DNA from: Myxococcota bacterium
Lineage (GTDB): Bacteria; Myxococcota_A; UBA796; JAFGLY01
NCBI GenBank assembly: GCA_024276675.1
Contig: JAJRWT010000056.1
Location: 1-64,000, forward strand
Length of the DNA: 64,000 nt
Direction: 5' to 3'
This document shows positions 26,977 through 38,740 of the stretch, in pieces (the stretch's first letter is position 1; every line of letters starts with the position of its first letter). The notes under the pieces were generated by a model. It was not told the origin of the DNA, did no database searches, and saw nothing but the letters and a program-made list of their open reading frames with translations. The position numbers were made by a program, and so were the translations under genes.

Positions 26977-29900
26977 ATGTCGGCCCCAACCGTCGTCCAG
27001 CTCATACCACGAGAATCCTGGACCGACCCCCGGGCCGCCGCCCTGGCCAGCAAGGCCAGGGAACACCTGAGCCTGCACACCGGCAAGATAAGGATCATTC
27101 CCATATTCGTGCTGCTGCCCCAGCTCCCCTTGGAACTGGTACGCAGCTTCGCCTCCGAAGCCCTGAGGGACCGCCTCCTTCACCGAGTGCTGGTGGGCGA
27201 GCCCTACACCGATCCCGCCTTTCGTTCATTCATACTGCTGGCCCGGCATCCCGGCGTCACCGACGACGTGGGTACCACCGCTCAGAAGACCCTCCGGGAC
27301 TACCTGGACCGGGAGTTGGGCGGCCGGGCGCAACTGGTCTTCTCACAGACCGTCTTCCTGTTGGAAAATCCCCTGCCCAAGCGGGATCTACGCCGCATCG
27401 CGCACCAACTCCTGGGCAATCCGCTCATCCATCACTTCGAATACGGCCCATTTCGGACTCTCGTCCATTTCGATCCATCCGTCGGCCTGCCTCCGCCAGC
27501 CTCCACCCGCAGCGTCGACATCGACATCCCCGACAGCTCCCTCCTGGAACTCTCCAGGCGCATGGTGCTCTCGCTGGACCTTGCCGAACTCCACGCCATC
27601 CAGGCGCACTTCCGCGATCCCGCCGTCAGGCGGAAGCGCCGCCGCCTGGGCCTGCCCCCTTCACCCACCGACTGCGAACTGGAGGTCCTTGGCCAGACCT
27701 GGTCCGAGCACTGCAAGCACAAGGAATTCAACGCCGTCATCTCCTATCGCGACCTGGACACCGGCCAGGAACTCACCGTGGACTCGCTCTTTCGCACCTA
27801 CATTCGCGGAGCCACCGAAAAGATCCGCGACAAGCTCCGCCAACACGGCAACGACTGGCTGGTGAAGATCTTCTCCGACAACGCCGGAGTCGTGCGTATC
27901 GACCGCGACCGCCTCTTCGTATGGAAGGTGGAAACCCACAACACCCCCTCCGCACTGGACCCGTACGGCGGGGCCATCACCGGGATCCTGGGCAACAACC
28001 GCGACCCCCTGGGTACCGGAGTGGGCGGGGGCAGGCTGCTGTTCAACACCAACGTGCTCTGCTTCGCCTCGCCCTACTACGACGGCCCCCTCCAGCCCGG
28101 GCAGCTACACCCGGAGCGGGTCTTCCAGGGCGTGCGCCACGGCATCGAAGACGGCGGCAACAAGTCCGGCGTTCCCACGGTGAACGGTGCCATCGTGTTC
28201 GACGACCGCTACGCTGGCAAGCCCCTGGTCTACTGCGGCACCGGCTCCATCATGCCGGCCACCTACGACGGCCTTCCCTCCTGGGAAAAGAACATCTCAC
28301 CCGGCGACCGCATCCTCATGGCCGGGGGCCGCGTGGGTAAGGACGGCATCCACGGCGCCACCTTCTCGTCCACCGACCTGGACGAGCACTCTCCCCGCAC
28401 CGCCGTGCAGATAGGCAGTCCCATCACCCAGAAGCTCCTCTCCGACTTCCTGGAAGAAGCCTGCAATCAGGGCCTGGTGAAGTGCTCCACCGACAACGGC
28501 GCGGGCGGCCTGTCCTCGTCGGTGGGCGAGCTGGCACCCATCTCCGGCGGCGCCCGGGTCCACCTGGAACGTGTACCCCTCAAGTACCCGGGTCTGGCTC
28601 CCTGGGAAATCTTCGTCTCCGAGGCCCAGGAGCGCATGACCCTGGTGGTGGAACCGACCAGGCTGGACCAGCTCATGTCGCTGGCCCGCCACATGGAAGT
28701 AGAGGTCACCGACATCGGCAGCTTCACCGACAACGGCGAACTACGGGTCTACCACGGCTCGTCCATCGTGGCCTCCCTGGACCTGCACTTCCTCCACGAA
28801 GGCCTGCCCCGCAAGCACATGGAAGCCCACTGGCAGGCTCCCCGCCTGCGCGAGCCGGTCATCCCGCAGCCCCTGGACCACGGCAAGACCCTGCTCCGAC
28901 TGCTCTCCAGCCTGGACATCTGCTCCCGCGAGCCGGTCATCCGCCAGTACGACCACGAAGTCAAGGGCAAGACCGTGATCAAACCACTCATGGGTCCCCG
29001 GGGCCACGCCCCCCAGGACGCCGCCGTCATGCTCCTGTCCCTGCCCGGCCAGCCCTCCTGTACTCCCGGCAGCGGCCCCTACGATGGAATAGCCATATCC
29101 AACGGCATAATCCCCAGGTATGGCGACCTGGACCCCTACCACATGTCCGCCGGAGCCTTCGACGAAGCCATCCGCCAGATCATCTCGGTGGGCGGGAGCC
29201 TCCCGGATCCCGCCCGGGCGGGCAACCGCTTCTGGACCGTCAACGACAACTTCTGCCTTCCCGACTCGGCCCATCACCCACGCCACAACCCCGACGGCCG
29301 CCTGAAGCTGGGCCGACTGGTGCGCATGGCCATGGCTCTGTACGACATGTCGGTCTTCTTCGGCATCCCCATGACCTCGGGCAAGGACAGCATGAAGAAC
29401 GACTTCCGCGTGGGCGAGGTGAAGGTCTCCATCCCGCCCACCGTCCTCTACTCCGCCGTGGCCCGCATCCCCGATGTGCGCCTCACCGTCACATCCCAGT
29501 TCAAGGCCCCTGGCGACATCATCTGCCTGCTGGGCGACACCTGGCCGGAACTGGGGGGCAGTGAGCTGTTCCGGCTCTGGGGCGAGACGGGCGCCACCGT
29601 CCCGAGGGTGCGCATGGAAGCAGCCAGGGATCTCTACCTGGCCATGGGCCACATCCACCAGCGGCAACTGCTGGAATCCAGCCACGACCTCTCCGACGGC
29701 GGCCTGGCCGTTGCCCTGGCAGAGTGTTGCATGGGGGCAGATCTGGGGGCCAGCCTGGATCTCTCCAGGGCCGATCTCGCCAATCTCGAACTCCATCAAC
29801 TTCTCTACTCCGAATCCCATTCTCGCTTCCTGGTGAGCCTGCGCCCCCCAAACCTCCCCGCTCTGCAAGCCATTCTCCCCGGCCGATGCCATGTCCTGGG

Positions 29901-30033
29901 CCAGGTGAGCGCTCGGCCCTCCCTGCATATCCGCTGGCAGGGCCGGACAGTGCTGGACCTCTCCGTCGGCACCATGCTGCACAACTGGTCCACGGGCCTT
30001 GAAGCTCCCCCACCCCACGAGGAACCAGCCTGA
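26977..30033 (+). CDS. purL: FGAM synthase, PurS-PurL fusion lacking the glutaminase domain
   Basis: This makes FGAM from FGAR, ATP and ammonia (step 4). At 1018 residues it is longer than small bacterial PurL (~740) and shorter than the large E. coli enzyme (~1300). The first ~200 residues match a PurS-like domain plus linker. The PurL core begins near the TWSEHCKHKEFNA motif, with VETHNTPSALDPYGGA and NDNFCLPD-type loops. No glutaminase triad follows; PurQ is encoded next. The synthase thus has PurS built in but takes ammonia from a separate PurQ. ATG at 26977; its TGA overlaps the purQ ATG (TGATG). Confidence 0.93.
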   Translation: MSAPTVVQLIPRESWTDPRAAALASKAREHLSLHTGKIRIIPIFVLLPQLPLELVRSFASEALRDRLLHRVLVGEPYTDPAFRSFILLARHPGVTDDVGTTAQKTLRDYLDRELGGRAQLVFSQTVFLLENPLPKRDLRRIAHQLLGNPLIHHFEYGPFRTLVHFDPSVGLPPPASTRSVDIDIPDSSLLELSRRMVLSLDLAELHAIQAHFRDPAVRRKRRRLGLPPSPTDCELEVLGQTWSEHCKHKEFNAVISYRDLDTGQELTVDSLFRTYIRGATEKIRDKLRQHGNDWLVKIFSDNAGVVRIDRDRLFVWKVETHNTPSALDPYGGAITGILGNNRDPLGTGVGGGRLLFNTNVLCFASPYYDGPLQPGQLHPERVFQGVRHGIEDGGNKSGVPTVNGAIVFDDRYAGKPLVYCGTGSIMPATYDGLPSWEKNISPGDRILMAGGRVGKDGIHGATFSSTDLDEHSPRTAVQIGSPITQKLLSDFLEEACNQGLVKCSTDNGAGGLSSSVGELAPISGGARVHLERVPLKYPGLAPWEIFVSEAQERMTLVVEPTRLDQLMSLARHMEVEVTDIGSFTDNGELRVYHGSSIVASLDLHFLHEGLPRKHMEAHWQAPRLREPVIPQPLDHGKTLLRLLSSLDICSREPVIRQYDHEVKGKTVIKPLMGPRGHAPQDAAVMLLSLPGQPSCTPGSGPYDGIAISNGIIPRYGDLDPYHMSAGAFDEAIRQIISVGGSLPDPARAGNRFWTVNDNFCLPDSAHHPRHNPDGRLKLGRLVRMAMALYDMSVFFGIPMTSGKDSMKNDFRVGEVKVSIPPTVLYSAVARIPDVRLTVTSQFKAPGDIICLLGDTWPELGGSELFRLWGETGATVPRVRMEAARDLYLAMGHIHQRQLLESSHDLSDGGLAVALAECCMGADLGASLDLSRADLANLELHQLLYSESHSRFLVSLRPPNLPALQAILPGRCHVLGQVSARPSLHIRWQGRTVLDLSVGTMLHNWSTGLEAPPPHEEPA

Positions 30034-30881
30034 TGTCCCCCCCCCGCGCACTGGTGCTGGCCGGTTTCGGAATCAACTGCCAGGAAGAAACCGCCGCCGC
30101 ATGGAACATGGCGGGCGCCCAGGCCCGCGTGGTACACATGAACGATCTCCTCCAGGGCCACGTGTCCTTGCGCGATTTCCAGGTCTTCACCCTGCCGGGC
30201 GGCTTCTCCTTCGGCGACGATCTCGGGTCGGGCAAGGTCCTGGCCAACAAGTTCCGCTTCCAGCGCATGCCATCGGGAGGCACCCTGGAATCGGAGCTAC
30301 GCTTCCACGTGGAGCGAGGCGGGTATGTGCTGGGCATCTGCAACGGCTTCCAGGCCCTGGTGAAGATGGGCCTGCTGCCCGGCCTTGAGCCAGGCGGCCA
30401 GCAAGCCACCCTCACCCACAACCTGTCGGGCCGCTTCGAGGACCGCTGGGTCCACTGCAAGGTGGACCCGGCCACCCACAGCCCCTTTCTTCGGGGGCTC
30501 GACATGCTCCACCTGCCGGTACGGCACGCCGAGGGCAGGCTCCTGCTGCGAGACGAATCAACCCGCAGGGCTGTACTGGAACAGCACCTGTGCTGCATGG
30601 AATACTGCGACGCTGGCGGTGTCTCCACCCGGACCTATCCCGCCAACCCCAACGGTTCGCAGTTGAACTGCGCAGCCCTCTGCGATCCCAGCGGCAGGAT
30701 CCTGGGCATGATGCCCCACCCCGAAGCCTTCCTGTCCCTGTACAACCACCCCGACTGGCCCTCCCTCAAACGGGCCAATCCCCACATCTCCCAGGACGGC
30801 CAGGGACTGGTCATCTTCCGTAACCTGGTGGCCAACCTGGAAGGTTCGACCCGGCGGCCGCCCCGCAGCTCCCAACACTGA
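30033..30881 (+). CDS. purQ: FGAM synthase glutaminase subunit
   Basis: PurQ hydrolyses glutamine and passes ammonia to PurL. The 282-residue protein is a class I glutamine amidotransferase with LPGGFSFGDDLGSG, nucleophile Cys103 in VLGICNGFQAL and the His229/Glu231 pair in MMPHPEAF. It is longer than the stand-alone PurQ of Bacillus (~227), closer to the glutaminase part of large PurL proteins, consistent with the long PurL partner. The ATG overlaps the purL stop by 1 nt, so translation is coupled. purH follows after 26 nt. Confidence 0.95.
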   Translation: MSPPRALVLAGFGINCQEETAAAWNMAGAQARVVHMNDLLQGHVSLRDFQVFTLPGGFSFGDDLGSGKVLANKFRFQRMPSGGTLESELRFHVERGGYVLGICNGFQALVKMGLLPGLEPGGQQATLTHNLSGRFEDRWVHCKVDPATHSPFLRGLDMLHLPVRHAEGRLLLRDESTRRAVLEQHLCCMEYCDAGGVSTRTYPANPNGSQLNCAALCDPSGRILGMMPHPEAFLSLYNHPDWPSLKRANPHISQDGQGLVIFRNLVANLEGSTRRPPRSSQH

Positions 30882-30907
30882 TCCGCAAAACCTGCCAAGG
30901 ACCTCCC

Positions 30908-32515
30908 ATGCAGAACCGTAGAGCCCTGTTGAGCGTATTCGACAAGTCGGGGATCGTCCCCCTGGCCAGCAGGTTGCTGGAGCACGGCTACCAACTGATC
31001 TCCACCGGGGGAACGGCAGCCACCCTGAAGGCGGCGGCCCTGCCCATCACCCCCATACAACAGGTTTCTGGAAACCCCGAGTCCTTTGGTGGCCGAATGA
31101 AGACCATCTCCTTTGCCGTGGAAGCCGCCATACTCTTTCACCGCGAAAGAGACGCCGCCGAAGCCCGTGGACTGGGTATCGAGCCCATCGACGTGGTGGT
31201 CTGCAACCTCTACCCCTTCAGACAGGCATGGGAACACGGCCTCTCCATGGAAGAACTCATGGAAAAGGTGGACATAGGCGGTCCCACCATGTTGCGGGCC
31301 GCCGCCAAGAACCACGCCTTCGTGGCAGCGATATGCGATCCATCCGACTACCCCGCCATCATGCGGGAGCTGGACTCCAACTCCGGGACCATATCCCCCG
31401 AAACCCGCCGCAACCTCATGCGCAAGGCATTCAACCACACGGCCGACTACGACTCCACCATAGCCGTGGCCATGGACCAGTCCGCCGGCCGCCGCAGCAT
31501 CCGCCTGGCTTTCGGCGATCCCCGCCCGCTCCGCTATGGCGAAAACTCCCACCAATCAGCCATCTTCCTGCGCCAGAAGCACCAGGAACACTCCATGCAC
31601 GACATGGAACTCCTTGGCGGCAAGGCCCTGTCCTACAACAACATCATGGACATCCACGCCGCCACCCAGACCGCGGCGGCACTTCCCCATCAGGCCTGCG
31701 TCGTGGTGAAGCACACCAATCCATGCGGAATTGCCGTGGGTCCCCGGCAAGGCATACTGCTGAAGGCCGCCTGGGAAGGCGACCCGGTGTCTGCCTTCGG
31801 TTCCGTCATCGCCTTCAACCGCGGCCTGCGAGCGGATTCGCTCCTCCATCTCAACCTGGACGCCCCCGAAAAACGCCGCCGGAAGTTCGTCGAGGTGGTG
31901 GCAGCCCCCGCCTTCGACCCCGACGCCAGGGCCTACCTGGCCAGCAACAAGAACCTCCGCATCGTCCGCTACCAGCCCCAGCAACTTCTCCAACCCGAAA
32001 TCTACCAATTCCTTCCTGGCGCGTTGCTGGTCCAGAACCGTGACGGCAGGCTCCTGGAACATCTTGACTGGGTTACACGCAGCCGACCTGAACAGGTGGA
32101 CGAAGAACTCCTGGGTTTCGGCCTGCTGGCGGTGACACAGGTGAAGTCCAACGCAATAGTGGTGGTGCGACGCCGCGAAGACTCCGTCATGCAGCTTCTG
32201 GGCATGGGAGCGGGCCAACCAAACCGGGTTGACTCCGTGCGCCTGGCCCTGGAGCGAGCCCGCAAGAACCTCCAATTGGAACAACAAGCCGATCCCGCCG
32301 CGCCAGCAGAGCATGTGGCCCTGGAAATGGCCCGTTCCATGCTGGTCTCCGACGCCTTCTTCCCCTTCCCCGACAACGTGGAACAAGCGGCGGCGGCGGG
32401 TATCCATATCCTGGTGCAACCCGGCGGCTCGATTCGCGACCGGGCAGTGATCCGTCGCTGCGAGCAACTGGGCCTCTCCATGGCCATGACCGGCCTGCGC
32501 CACTTCAAGCACTGA
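30908..32515 (+). CDS. purH: Bifunctional AICAR formyltransferase / IMP cyclohydrolase
   Basis: PurH formylates AICAR with 10-formyl-tetrahydrofolate and closes the ring to IMP (steps 9 and 10). The 535-residue length is typical. The N-terminal cyclohydrolase has LLSVFDKSGIVPLA, ISTGGTAATL, GGRMKTISFA and VVCNLYPFRQ. The formyltransferase half has LRYGENSHQSA, GGKALSYNNIMD and the catalytic KHTNPCGIAVG. After its TGA comes a 97-nt gap with a pyrimidine-rich tract (CTTCTCTTCTTCTTCACC) before purCE, the largest gap inside the operon. Confidence 0.97.
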   Translation: MQNRRALLSVFDKSGIVPLASRLLEHGYQLISTGGTAATLKAAALPITPIQQVSGNPESFGGRMKTISFAVEAAILFHRERDAAEARGLGIEPIDVVVCNLYPFRQAWEHGLSMEELMEKVDIGGPTMLRAAAKNHAFVAAICDPSDYPAIMRELDSNSGTISPETRRNLMRKAFNHTADYDSTIAVAMDQSAGRRSIRLAFGDPRPLRYGENSHQSAIFLRQKHQEHSMHDMELLGGKALSYNNIMDIHAATQTAAALPHQACVVVKHTNPCGIAVGPRQGILLKAAWEGDPVSAFGSVIAFNRGLRADSLLHLNLDAPEKRRRKFVEVVAAPAFDPDARAYLASNKNLRIVRYQPQQLLQPEIYQFLPGALLVQNRDGRLLEHLDWVTRSRPEQVDEELLGFGLLAVTQVKSNAIVVVRRREDSVMQLLGMGAGQPNRVDSVRLALERARKNLQLEQQADPAAPAEHVALEMARSMLVSDAFFPFPDNVEQAAAAGIHILVQPGGSIRDRAVIRRCEQLGLSMAMTGLRHFKH

Positions 32516-32612
32516 CGCCCCGGCGCCTGCCCCGGCTCCTTCTCTTCTTCTTCACCTTCTCTTCACTTTACGCCAATCATCCCGATCACCTCCAAACAGG
32601 CAGACACCCGCC

Positions 32613-33998
32613 ATGCAGCCCCTCAGACCCTTCACCATCGGCCAACTCAGCAGGCTCCACAGCGGCAAGGTCCGCGAGATCTACGAAGTCGACCCAGACA
32701 CCCTTCTCATGATCGCCACCGACCGCATCTCGGCCTTCGACCAGGTGCTGGAATCCCCCATCCCGTCCAAGGGGGTCGTGCTGGACGGCCTCTCGGCCTT
32801 CTGGTTCCACGAGACCTCCGACATCGTGCCAAACCACTTCATCCGCCAGGTGGATCCCTGCGCCTCCCTCGTGCGTCGAGTGGAACCCATCCGGGTGGAG
32901 ATGGTGGTGAGGGGCCACGTCAGCGGGTCCATGTGGCGCCGCTACAGCAAGGGGGAACGAACGTTTTCCGGGCAGCCCGTCCCCGACGGCCTGGGCTGCA
33001 ACGCCCCCCTTCCCTCCCCCCTGGTCAATCCCACCACCAAGGAAGCCTCTGATCGCGAGATAACTCCGGCCCAGATCGTCTCCAGCGGCCTGGCCAGCCA
33101 GGAATTGTACGACCAGATGGAAGCGACGGCCCTGGCCCTCTTCAAGAGGGGCAGCCAGCTCCTGGCCTCCAGGGGACTCATCCTGGTAGACACCAAGTAC
33201 GAGTTCGGCCTGCTGGACGGTCAGCTCACCTTGATAGACGAAATCCACACCCCCGACTCGTCCCGCTTCTGGTGGGCCCAGGCATGGGAACGCGACCCCG
33301 AGAAAGCACCGCAGCTCGACAAGGAGTTGGTGCGGGCATGGTTGCTGAAGAACCGCCAGGACGGGAACATACCCCGCTCGCTGCCCGAAGCTGTGGTCCG
33401 CGAAACCACGCGCCGCTACCGCGAGATCTTCCAACTCATCACCGGCGGGGCCGCGCCCGATCCGGGCCCAGACCCCAATGAGCGACTATACCGGAACCTC
33501 GTCTCCCACGAAGTCATCCGGGACGGCTTCGTGTTGATTGTCATGGGCTCACCCATAGACCAGGATCACTGCAAGAAGATCAAGGCCCACGTGGAGTCCT
33601 ATGGAATTGCCGCCCACATGCGCGTGGCTTCAGCCCACAAGAACGCCGAAGACGTTGCCGCCATGGCCTCTTTCTACAACCTCTCCCTGGAACCTGGAGC
33701 GGGCGTGGCGGTGGCGGGGCTCTCCAACGGTCTCGGGGGAGCCCTGGCCGCCAACCTGAACCTCCCGGTGGTCAACTCTCCCCCCTTCAAGGACCGCCTG
33801 GATCTGCTCATCAACATCAACTCCTCCCTGATGCTTCCCTCCAAGACCCCGGCAGGAACGGTGGTACGTCCCGAGTCAGCGGCCATGCTGGCGCTGCGCA
33901 GCCTCAACATCCACAGGTTGCGGAGGCGCTTCCAGGCCGAAATCACCTCCATGAAGGAAGACCTTCGCACCAGGGACCGTGAAATGAGGGCTCTCTGA
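32613..33998 (+). CDS. purCE: SAICAR synthetase fused to class II AIR carboxylase (PAICS-like)
   Basis: This bifunctional enzyme carboxylates AIR and joins aspartate to CAIR (steps 6 and 7). Residues 1 to ~290 are PurC: HSGKVREIYEVD, ATDRISAFDQVL, RGHVSGSMWRRY, VDTKYEFG and IDEIHTPDSSRFW. Residues ~305-435 are PurE: VLIVMGSPIDQDHCKKIKA, RVASAHKNAED and VAVAGLSNGLGGALA. The AGxSNGLG loop and SAHK motif match the class II (CO2-using) PurE of animal PAICS, not the class I GAGGAAHLPG type. No purK lies in the cluster, as expected for a class II enzyme, which needs no N5-CAIR. The start has only a weak ribosome-binding site. purB follows after 1 nt. Confidence 0.92.
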   Translation: MQPLRPFTIGQLSRLHSGKVREIYEVDPDTLLMIATDRISAFDQVLESPIPSKGVVLDGLSAFWFHETSDIVPNHFIRQVDPCASLVRRVEPIRVEMVVRGHVSGSMWRRYSKGERTFSGQPVPDGLGCNAPLPSPLVNPTTKEASDREITPAQIVSSGLASQELYDQMEATALALFKRGSQLLASRGLILVDTKYEFGLLDGQLTLIDEIHTPDSSRFWWAQAWERDPEKAPQLDKELVRAWLLKNRQDGNIPRSLPEAVVRETTRRYREIFQLITGGAAPDPGPDPNERLYRNLVSHEVIRDGFVLIVMGSPIDQDHCKKIKAHVESYGIAAHMRVASAHKNAEDVAAMASFYNLSLEPGAGVAVAGLSNGLGGALAANLNLPVVNSPPFKDRLDLLININSSLMLPSKTPAGTVVRPESAAMLALRSLNIHRLRRRFQAEITSMKEDLRTRDREMRAL

Positions 33999-33999
33999 A

Positions 34000-35385
34000 A
34001 TGACCAGCCCCGGGAAGGGGGGGATCTCACCCCTGGATGACCGCTATCGGCACCAGGTCGATTCCCAGCTCCGATACTTCTCCGAACAGGCCCTCATGGC
34101 GGCCAGGTGCCGCGTGGAACTCCGGTACCTGCTGGCCCTGGATGCCATCGGGATCATGCCTCCCCTGAGCACGCCTGAACGCCAACGTGTACAGCGGCAG
34201 TTGCATCGCCTCGACACGCCGGATTTCAACGCCGACTTCTCACGCATAAAGGCCATCGAGGCCGCCACCGGCCACGACGTCAAGGCCGTGGAGCTTTTTC
34301 TCAGGGAATCCCTCGACCTGGAAGAACCCAACCGGATCCACCTTGGCCTCACATCCGAAGACATCAACAACCTGGCATGGTCCAGCCTGCTCATGGCCCA
34401 CCTCCAGGAGAGCTGGCTCCCCGCCGTGCGCCAACTCATGCTGCTGCTGCTGGATCTATGCCAACGCTGGAAGAACGTACCTTTCCCCACCCGCACCCAC
34501 GGCCAGCCCGCCTCTCCCAGCACCGCCGGCAAGGAGCTGGCAGTGTTCCTGGACCGGCTCCTGGACCAGTACGTCCGGCTGCGTAGCTTCAGGTTCGCAG
34601 GCAAGCTCAACGGCGCCACGGGCAACCATTCGGCCATCATGGCCGCCTTTCCCCGCGTGGACTGGCTGGAGTTCTCGGCCGGCTTCGTGAGCCAACTGGG
34701 CATGGAACCCAAGATGGCGACCACCCAGATCGAAGACCACGACAGGTGGGCCGAGCTGTTCGACACCGTCCGCAGGGTCAACAACATCGTCATGGACCTG
34801 GACCGCGACATGTGGGAATATATCTCCCGCCGCTGGTTCATCCAGCGAAGGGCGCCAGGCCAGGTGGGTTCATCCACCATGCCCCACAAGGTGAACCCCA
34901 TCAACTTCGAAAACAGCGAAGGCAACATCAAGGTATCCAACGCCCTGCTGGCCATGCTCTCCGACCAGCTCTGCCGCTCCCGGATGCAGCGTGACCTCTC
35001 CGACAGCACCGTCACCCGCAATACGGGCGTGGCCATGAGCCACTCCCTGCTGGCCTTACTTCAGGCGCGCAAGGGTCTTTCAAGGGTGCAGGTGGACCGG
35101 GATCGATGCCGGGCGGACCTGGAATCCCACCAGGAGCTGCTGGCCGAACCCCTGCAAACCATCCTCAAGACCCTGGGAGTCCGGGACCCCTACGAGCTGC
35201 TGCGCCGCCGCACCCAGAGCCAAACGGTCACCCGCGAATCGCTGATGGAGTTCCTCCAGGGACTGGATCTGGAGCCCTCCGCCCTGGAACGCCTTCAATC
35301 CTTGAGCGTGACCGGCTATGTGGGAGCCGCGCCCCGCATCGCAGAACTCACCTGCAGGCGAGCCAGCAAGGAGTTGCAGCCATGA
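34000..35385 (+). CDS. purB: Adenylosuccinate lyase
   Basis: PurB removes fumarate from SAICAR (step 8) and from adenylosuccinate (to AMP). The 461-residue protein opens with SPLDDRYR, contains HLGLTSEDINNLA and TRTHGQPASPST, and has the fumarase/aspartase-superfamily signature GSSTMPHKVNPINFENSEGN. That signature and the length match the E. coli-type subgroup. The ATG is 1 nt after the purCE stop, and its own TGA overlaps the purD start (ATGA), so it is coupled on both sides. Confidence 0.97.
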   Translation: MTSPGKGGISPLDDRYRHQVDSQLRYFSEQALMAARCRVELRYLLALDAIGIMPPLSTPERQRVQRQLHRLDTPDFNADFSRIKAIEAATGHDVKAVELFLRESLDLEEPNRIHLGLTSEDINNLAWSSLLMAHLQESWLPAVRQLMLLLLDLCQRWKNVPFPTRTHGQPASPSTAGKELAVFLDRLLDQYVRLRSFRFAGKLNGATGNHSAIMAAFPRVDWLEFSAGFVSQLGMEPKMATTQIEDHDRWAELFDTVRRVNNIVMDLDRDMWEYISRRWFIQRRAPGQVGSSTMPHKVNPINFENSEGNIKVSNALLAMLSDQLCRSRMQRDLSDSTVTRNTGVAMSHSLLALLQARKGLSRVQVDRDRCRADLESHQELLAEPLQTILKTLGVRDPYELLRRRTQSQTVTRESLMEFLQGLDLEPSALERLQSLSVTGYVGAAPRIAELTCRRASKELQP

Positions 35386-36656
35386 AGGCCAACACCTCAT
35401 CCACTCCCCTCCACATTGCGGTGCTGGGCTCCGGCGCCCGGGAACACGCGCTGGCATGGAAGCTCTCCCAGAGCCCCAGGGTCGCCAGGGTGCTGCTGAT
35501 ACCCGGCAACGGCGGCACCTCCCCCAACGTGACCATTGACCCCATGGACTTCCCCTCGGTCAGGCGCTATTGCCAGGAACATGGCGTGGACCTCCTGGTG
35601 GTGGGTCCCGAAGCCCCGCTGGCGGCAGGCATCGTGGAATATTTCCAGGGCAGCGGAATCCCTGTCTTCGGCCCGGGCCGCCGGGCTGCGATGCTGGAAG
35701 CCTCCAAGGTCTGGGCCAAGGAATTCATGCTGCGAAACAACGTGGCCACGGCACGGCACCGATCCTACGCCGACCCATCCCTCGCCATGGAGCAGATCTC
35801 CCGCCACCAGGCGCCTCTCGTTGTGAAGTACGACGGCCTGGCCGGTGGAAAGGGCGTGTTCGTGTGCCACAGCACCCAGCAGGCCCACCGGGCACTGCGA
35901 CACATCCGGCAGCGCCACGGCCCACGGGCCCCATGCCTGGTGGAAGACTACCTTGAGGGTTCCGAGATCTCGGTCATGGGTTTCACCGATGGCCGCCACA
36001 TCCGCCTGCTCCTGCCTTCCCAGGACCACAAGCAGCTCCTGGACGGCGATGCTGGCCCCAACACCGGCGGCATGGGAGCCATCTGCCCCGTGCCAGGCCT
36101 GGACCAGGCCACCATGGATCGAGTCACCCGTTCAATAGTGGAACCCACCATCCGGGGGCTTCGCCGCGAGGGCATTCCCTACAACGGCGTCATCTACTTC
36201 GGGCTCATGATCACGACCCACGGTCCCCGCCTGCTGGAATACAACGTGCGCCTGGGCGATCCCGAAGCCCAGGTCGTGCTCCCGGCTCTCAGGACCCCGC
36301 TGCTGGATGTCATCTCCGCCTGCATGGACCAGCGGCTGGACCAGTTGGACCTGGAGATGCACCCGGGCTTCACCGCCGACGTCGTGCTGGCCTCCCAGGG
36401 CTATCCTGGAAAACCTGTCACCGGAATGCCCATCACCGGCCTCCACCGGTTGGAAGACGGCATACTCGTCTTCCACGCCGGCACCCGCCGTGAAGGGGAG
36501 CGCATCCTCACCGCGGGCGGCCGAGTGATCAACGTGGCAGCCCGGGGGGCCAACCTGGAGCAGGCTCTCCACCGGGTCTACGGGGCTTGTCGTAAAATCC
36601 ACTTCCAGGGCATGTACTACCGTAAAGACATCGGCAGGCGGGAGTGGCTGTCGTGA
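35382..36656 (+). CDS. purD: Phosphoribosylamine-glycine ligase (GAR synthetase)
   Basis: PurD ligates glycine to phosphoribosylamine with ATP (step 2). The 424-residue ATP-grasp protein has [79 protein letters not shown] and [17 protein letters not shown]. Length and motif order are standard. AGGAG lies 9 nt before the ATG at 35382, which overlaps the purB TGA. The 3' end overlaps the purN start (GTGA). Confidence 0.97.
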   Translation: MKANTSSTPLHIAVLGSGAREHALAWKLSQSPRVARVLLIPGNGGTSPNVTIDPMDFPSVRRYCQEHGVDLLVVGPEAPLAAGIVEYFQGSGIPVFGPGRRAAMLEASKVWAKEFMLRNNVATARHRSYADPSLAMEQISRHQAPLVVKYDGLAGGKGVFVCHSTQQAHRALRHIRQRHGPRAPCLVEDYLEGSEISVMGFTDGRHIRLLLPSQDHKQLLDGDAGPNTGGMGAICPVPGLDQATMDRVTRSIVEPTIRGLRREGIPYNGVIYFGLMITTHGPRLLEYNVRLGDPEAQVVLPALRTPLLDVISACMDQRLDQLDLEMHPGFTADVVLASQGYPGKPVTGMPITGLHRLEDGILVFHAGTRREGERILTAGGRVINVAARGANLEQALHRVYGACRKIHFQGMYYRKDIGRREWLS

Positions 36657-37257
36657 GCGGCGCCAGGGCTCGCATCGCCATCCTCGTATCGGGGCGTGGC
36701 AGCAACATGCAGGCCATAGTCCGCCAGGCCCGGGAAGGTCTGCTTCGGGACTGCTGCCAGGTAGTGCTGGTGTACTCCAACCGACCGGCGGCCCCGGGCC
36801 TGGAAAAGGCCCGCCAGGCCGGCATCCACACCATCTGCATCTCATCATGGAAACAAGATCGAAACTCCTACGACCGGGCAATGCTGGCCGCCCTGGAACC
36901 CCACCGTCTGGACTACCTGGTGCTGGCCGGCTACATGCGGGTCCTGGGACCACCGCTGATCCGGCGCTATCCCAATCGCATAGTCAACATTCATCCGGCC
37001 GACACCTCCCTCCACAAGGGCCTGGGCGGCTATGAATGGGCCTGGCGGCAGCGCCTTTCCGTCACCGCTGTCACTGTACACCTGGTGGACGAAGGCCTTG
37101 ACACGGGGCCGGTCCTGTTGAAACGCCAGGTGGATCTGCGGGGAGCCAGCTCGTTGGAACAGGTGGAGGCCCGTGGCCTGGCGGTGGAGCACCAGCTCTA
37201 TCCACGGGCGCTTCACGCACTCTTCACGGGTAAACTGCGAGCACGGGAGCCAGAGCC

Positions 37258-37270
<13 letters not shown>
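36653..37270 (+). CDS. purN: Phosphoribosylglycinamide formyltransferase
   Basis: PurN transfers a formyl group from 10-formyl-tetrahydrofolate to GAR (step 3). The 205-residue protein starts at GTG 36653, which overlaps the purD TGA and has GGGAG 8 nt upstream. An earlier in-frame GTG at 36644 is less likely. Motifs are AILVSGRGSNMQAIV (phosphate loop), VLAGYMRVLG, VNIHPADTS with the catalytic Asn and His, and VDEGLDTGPVLL with the catalytic Asp. Around HPADTSLHKGLGG it departs from the usual HPSLLPxFxG. Its last 13 nt overlap purF. Confidence 0.93.
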
Positions 37271-38691
<1,421 letters not shown>

Positions 38692-38740
38692 CTCTTGGTC
38701 ATCGCCCTGGGCCCACCCGCCTGAAGGCCCTCATGCCTTT

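Noticed and set aside
34044..35036. Long antisense ORF opposite purB
   Set aside because: Serine/arginine-rich chance frame; purB on the sense strand carries the full fumarase-superfamily signature.
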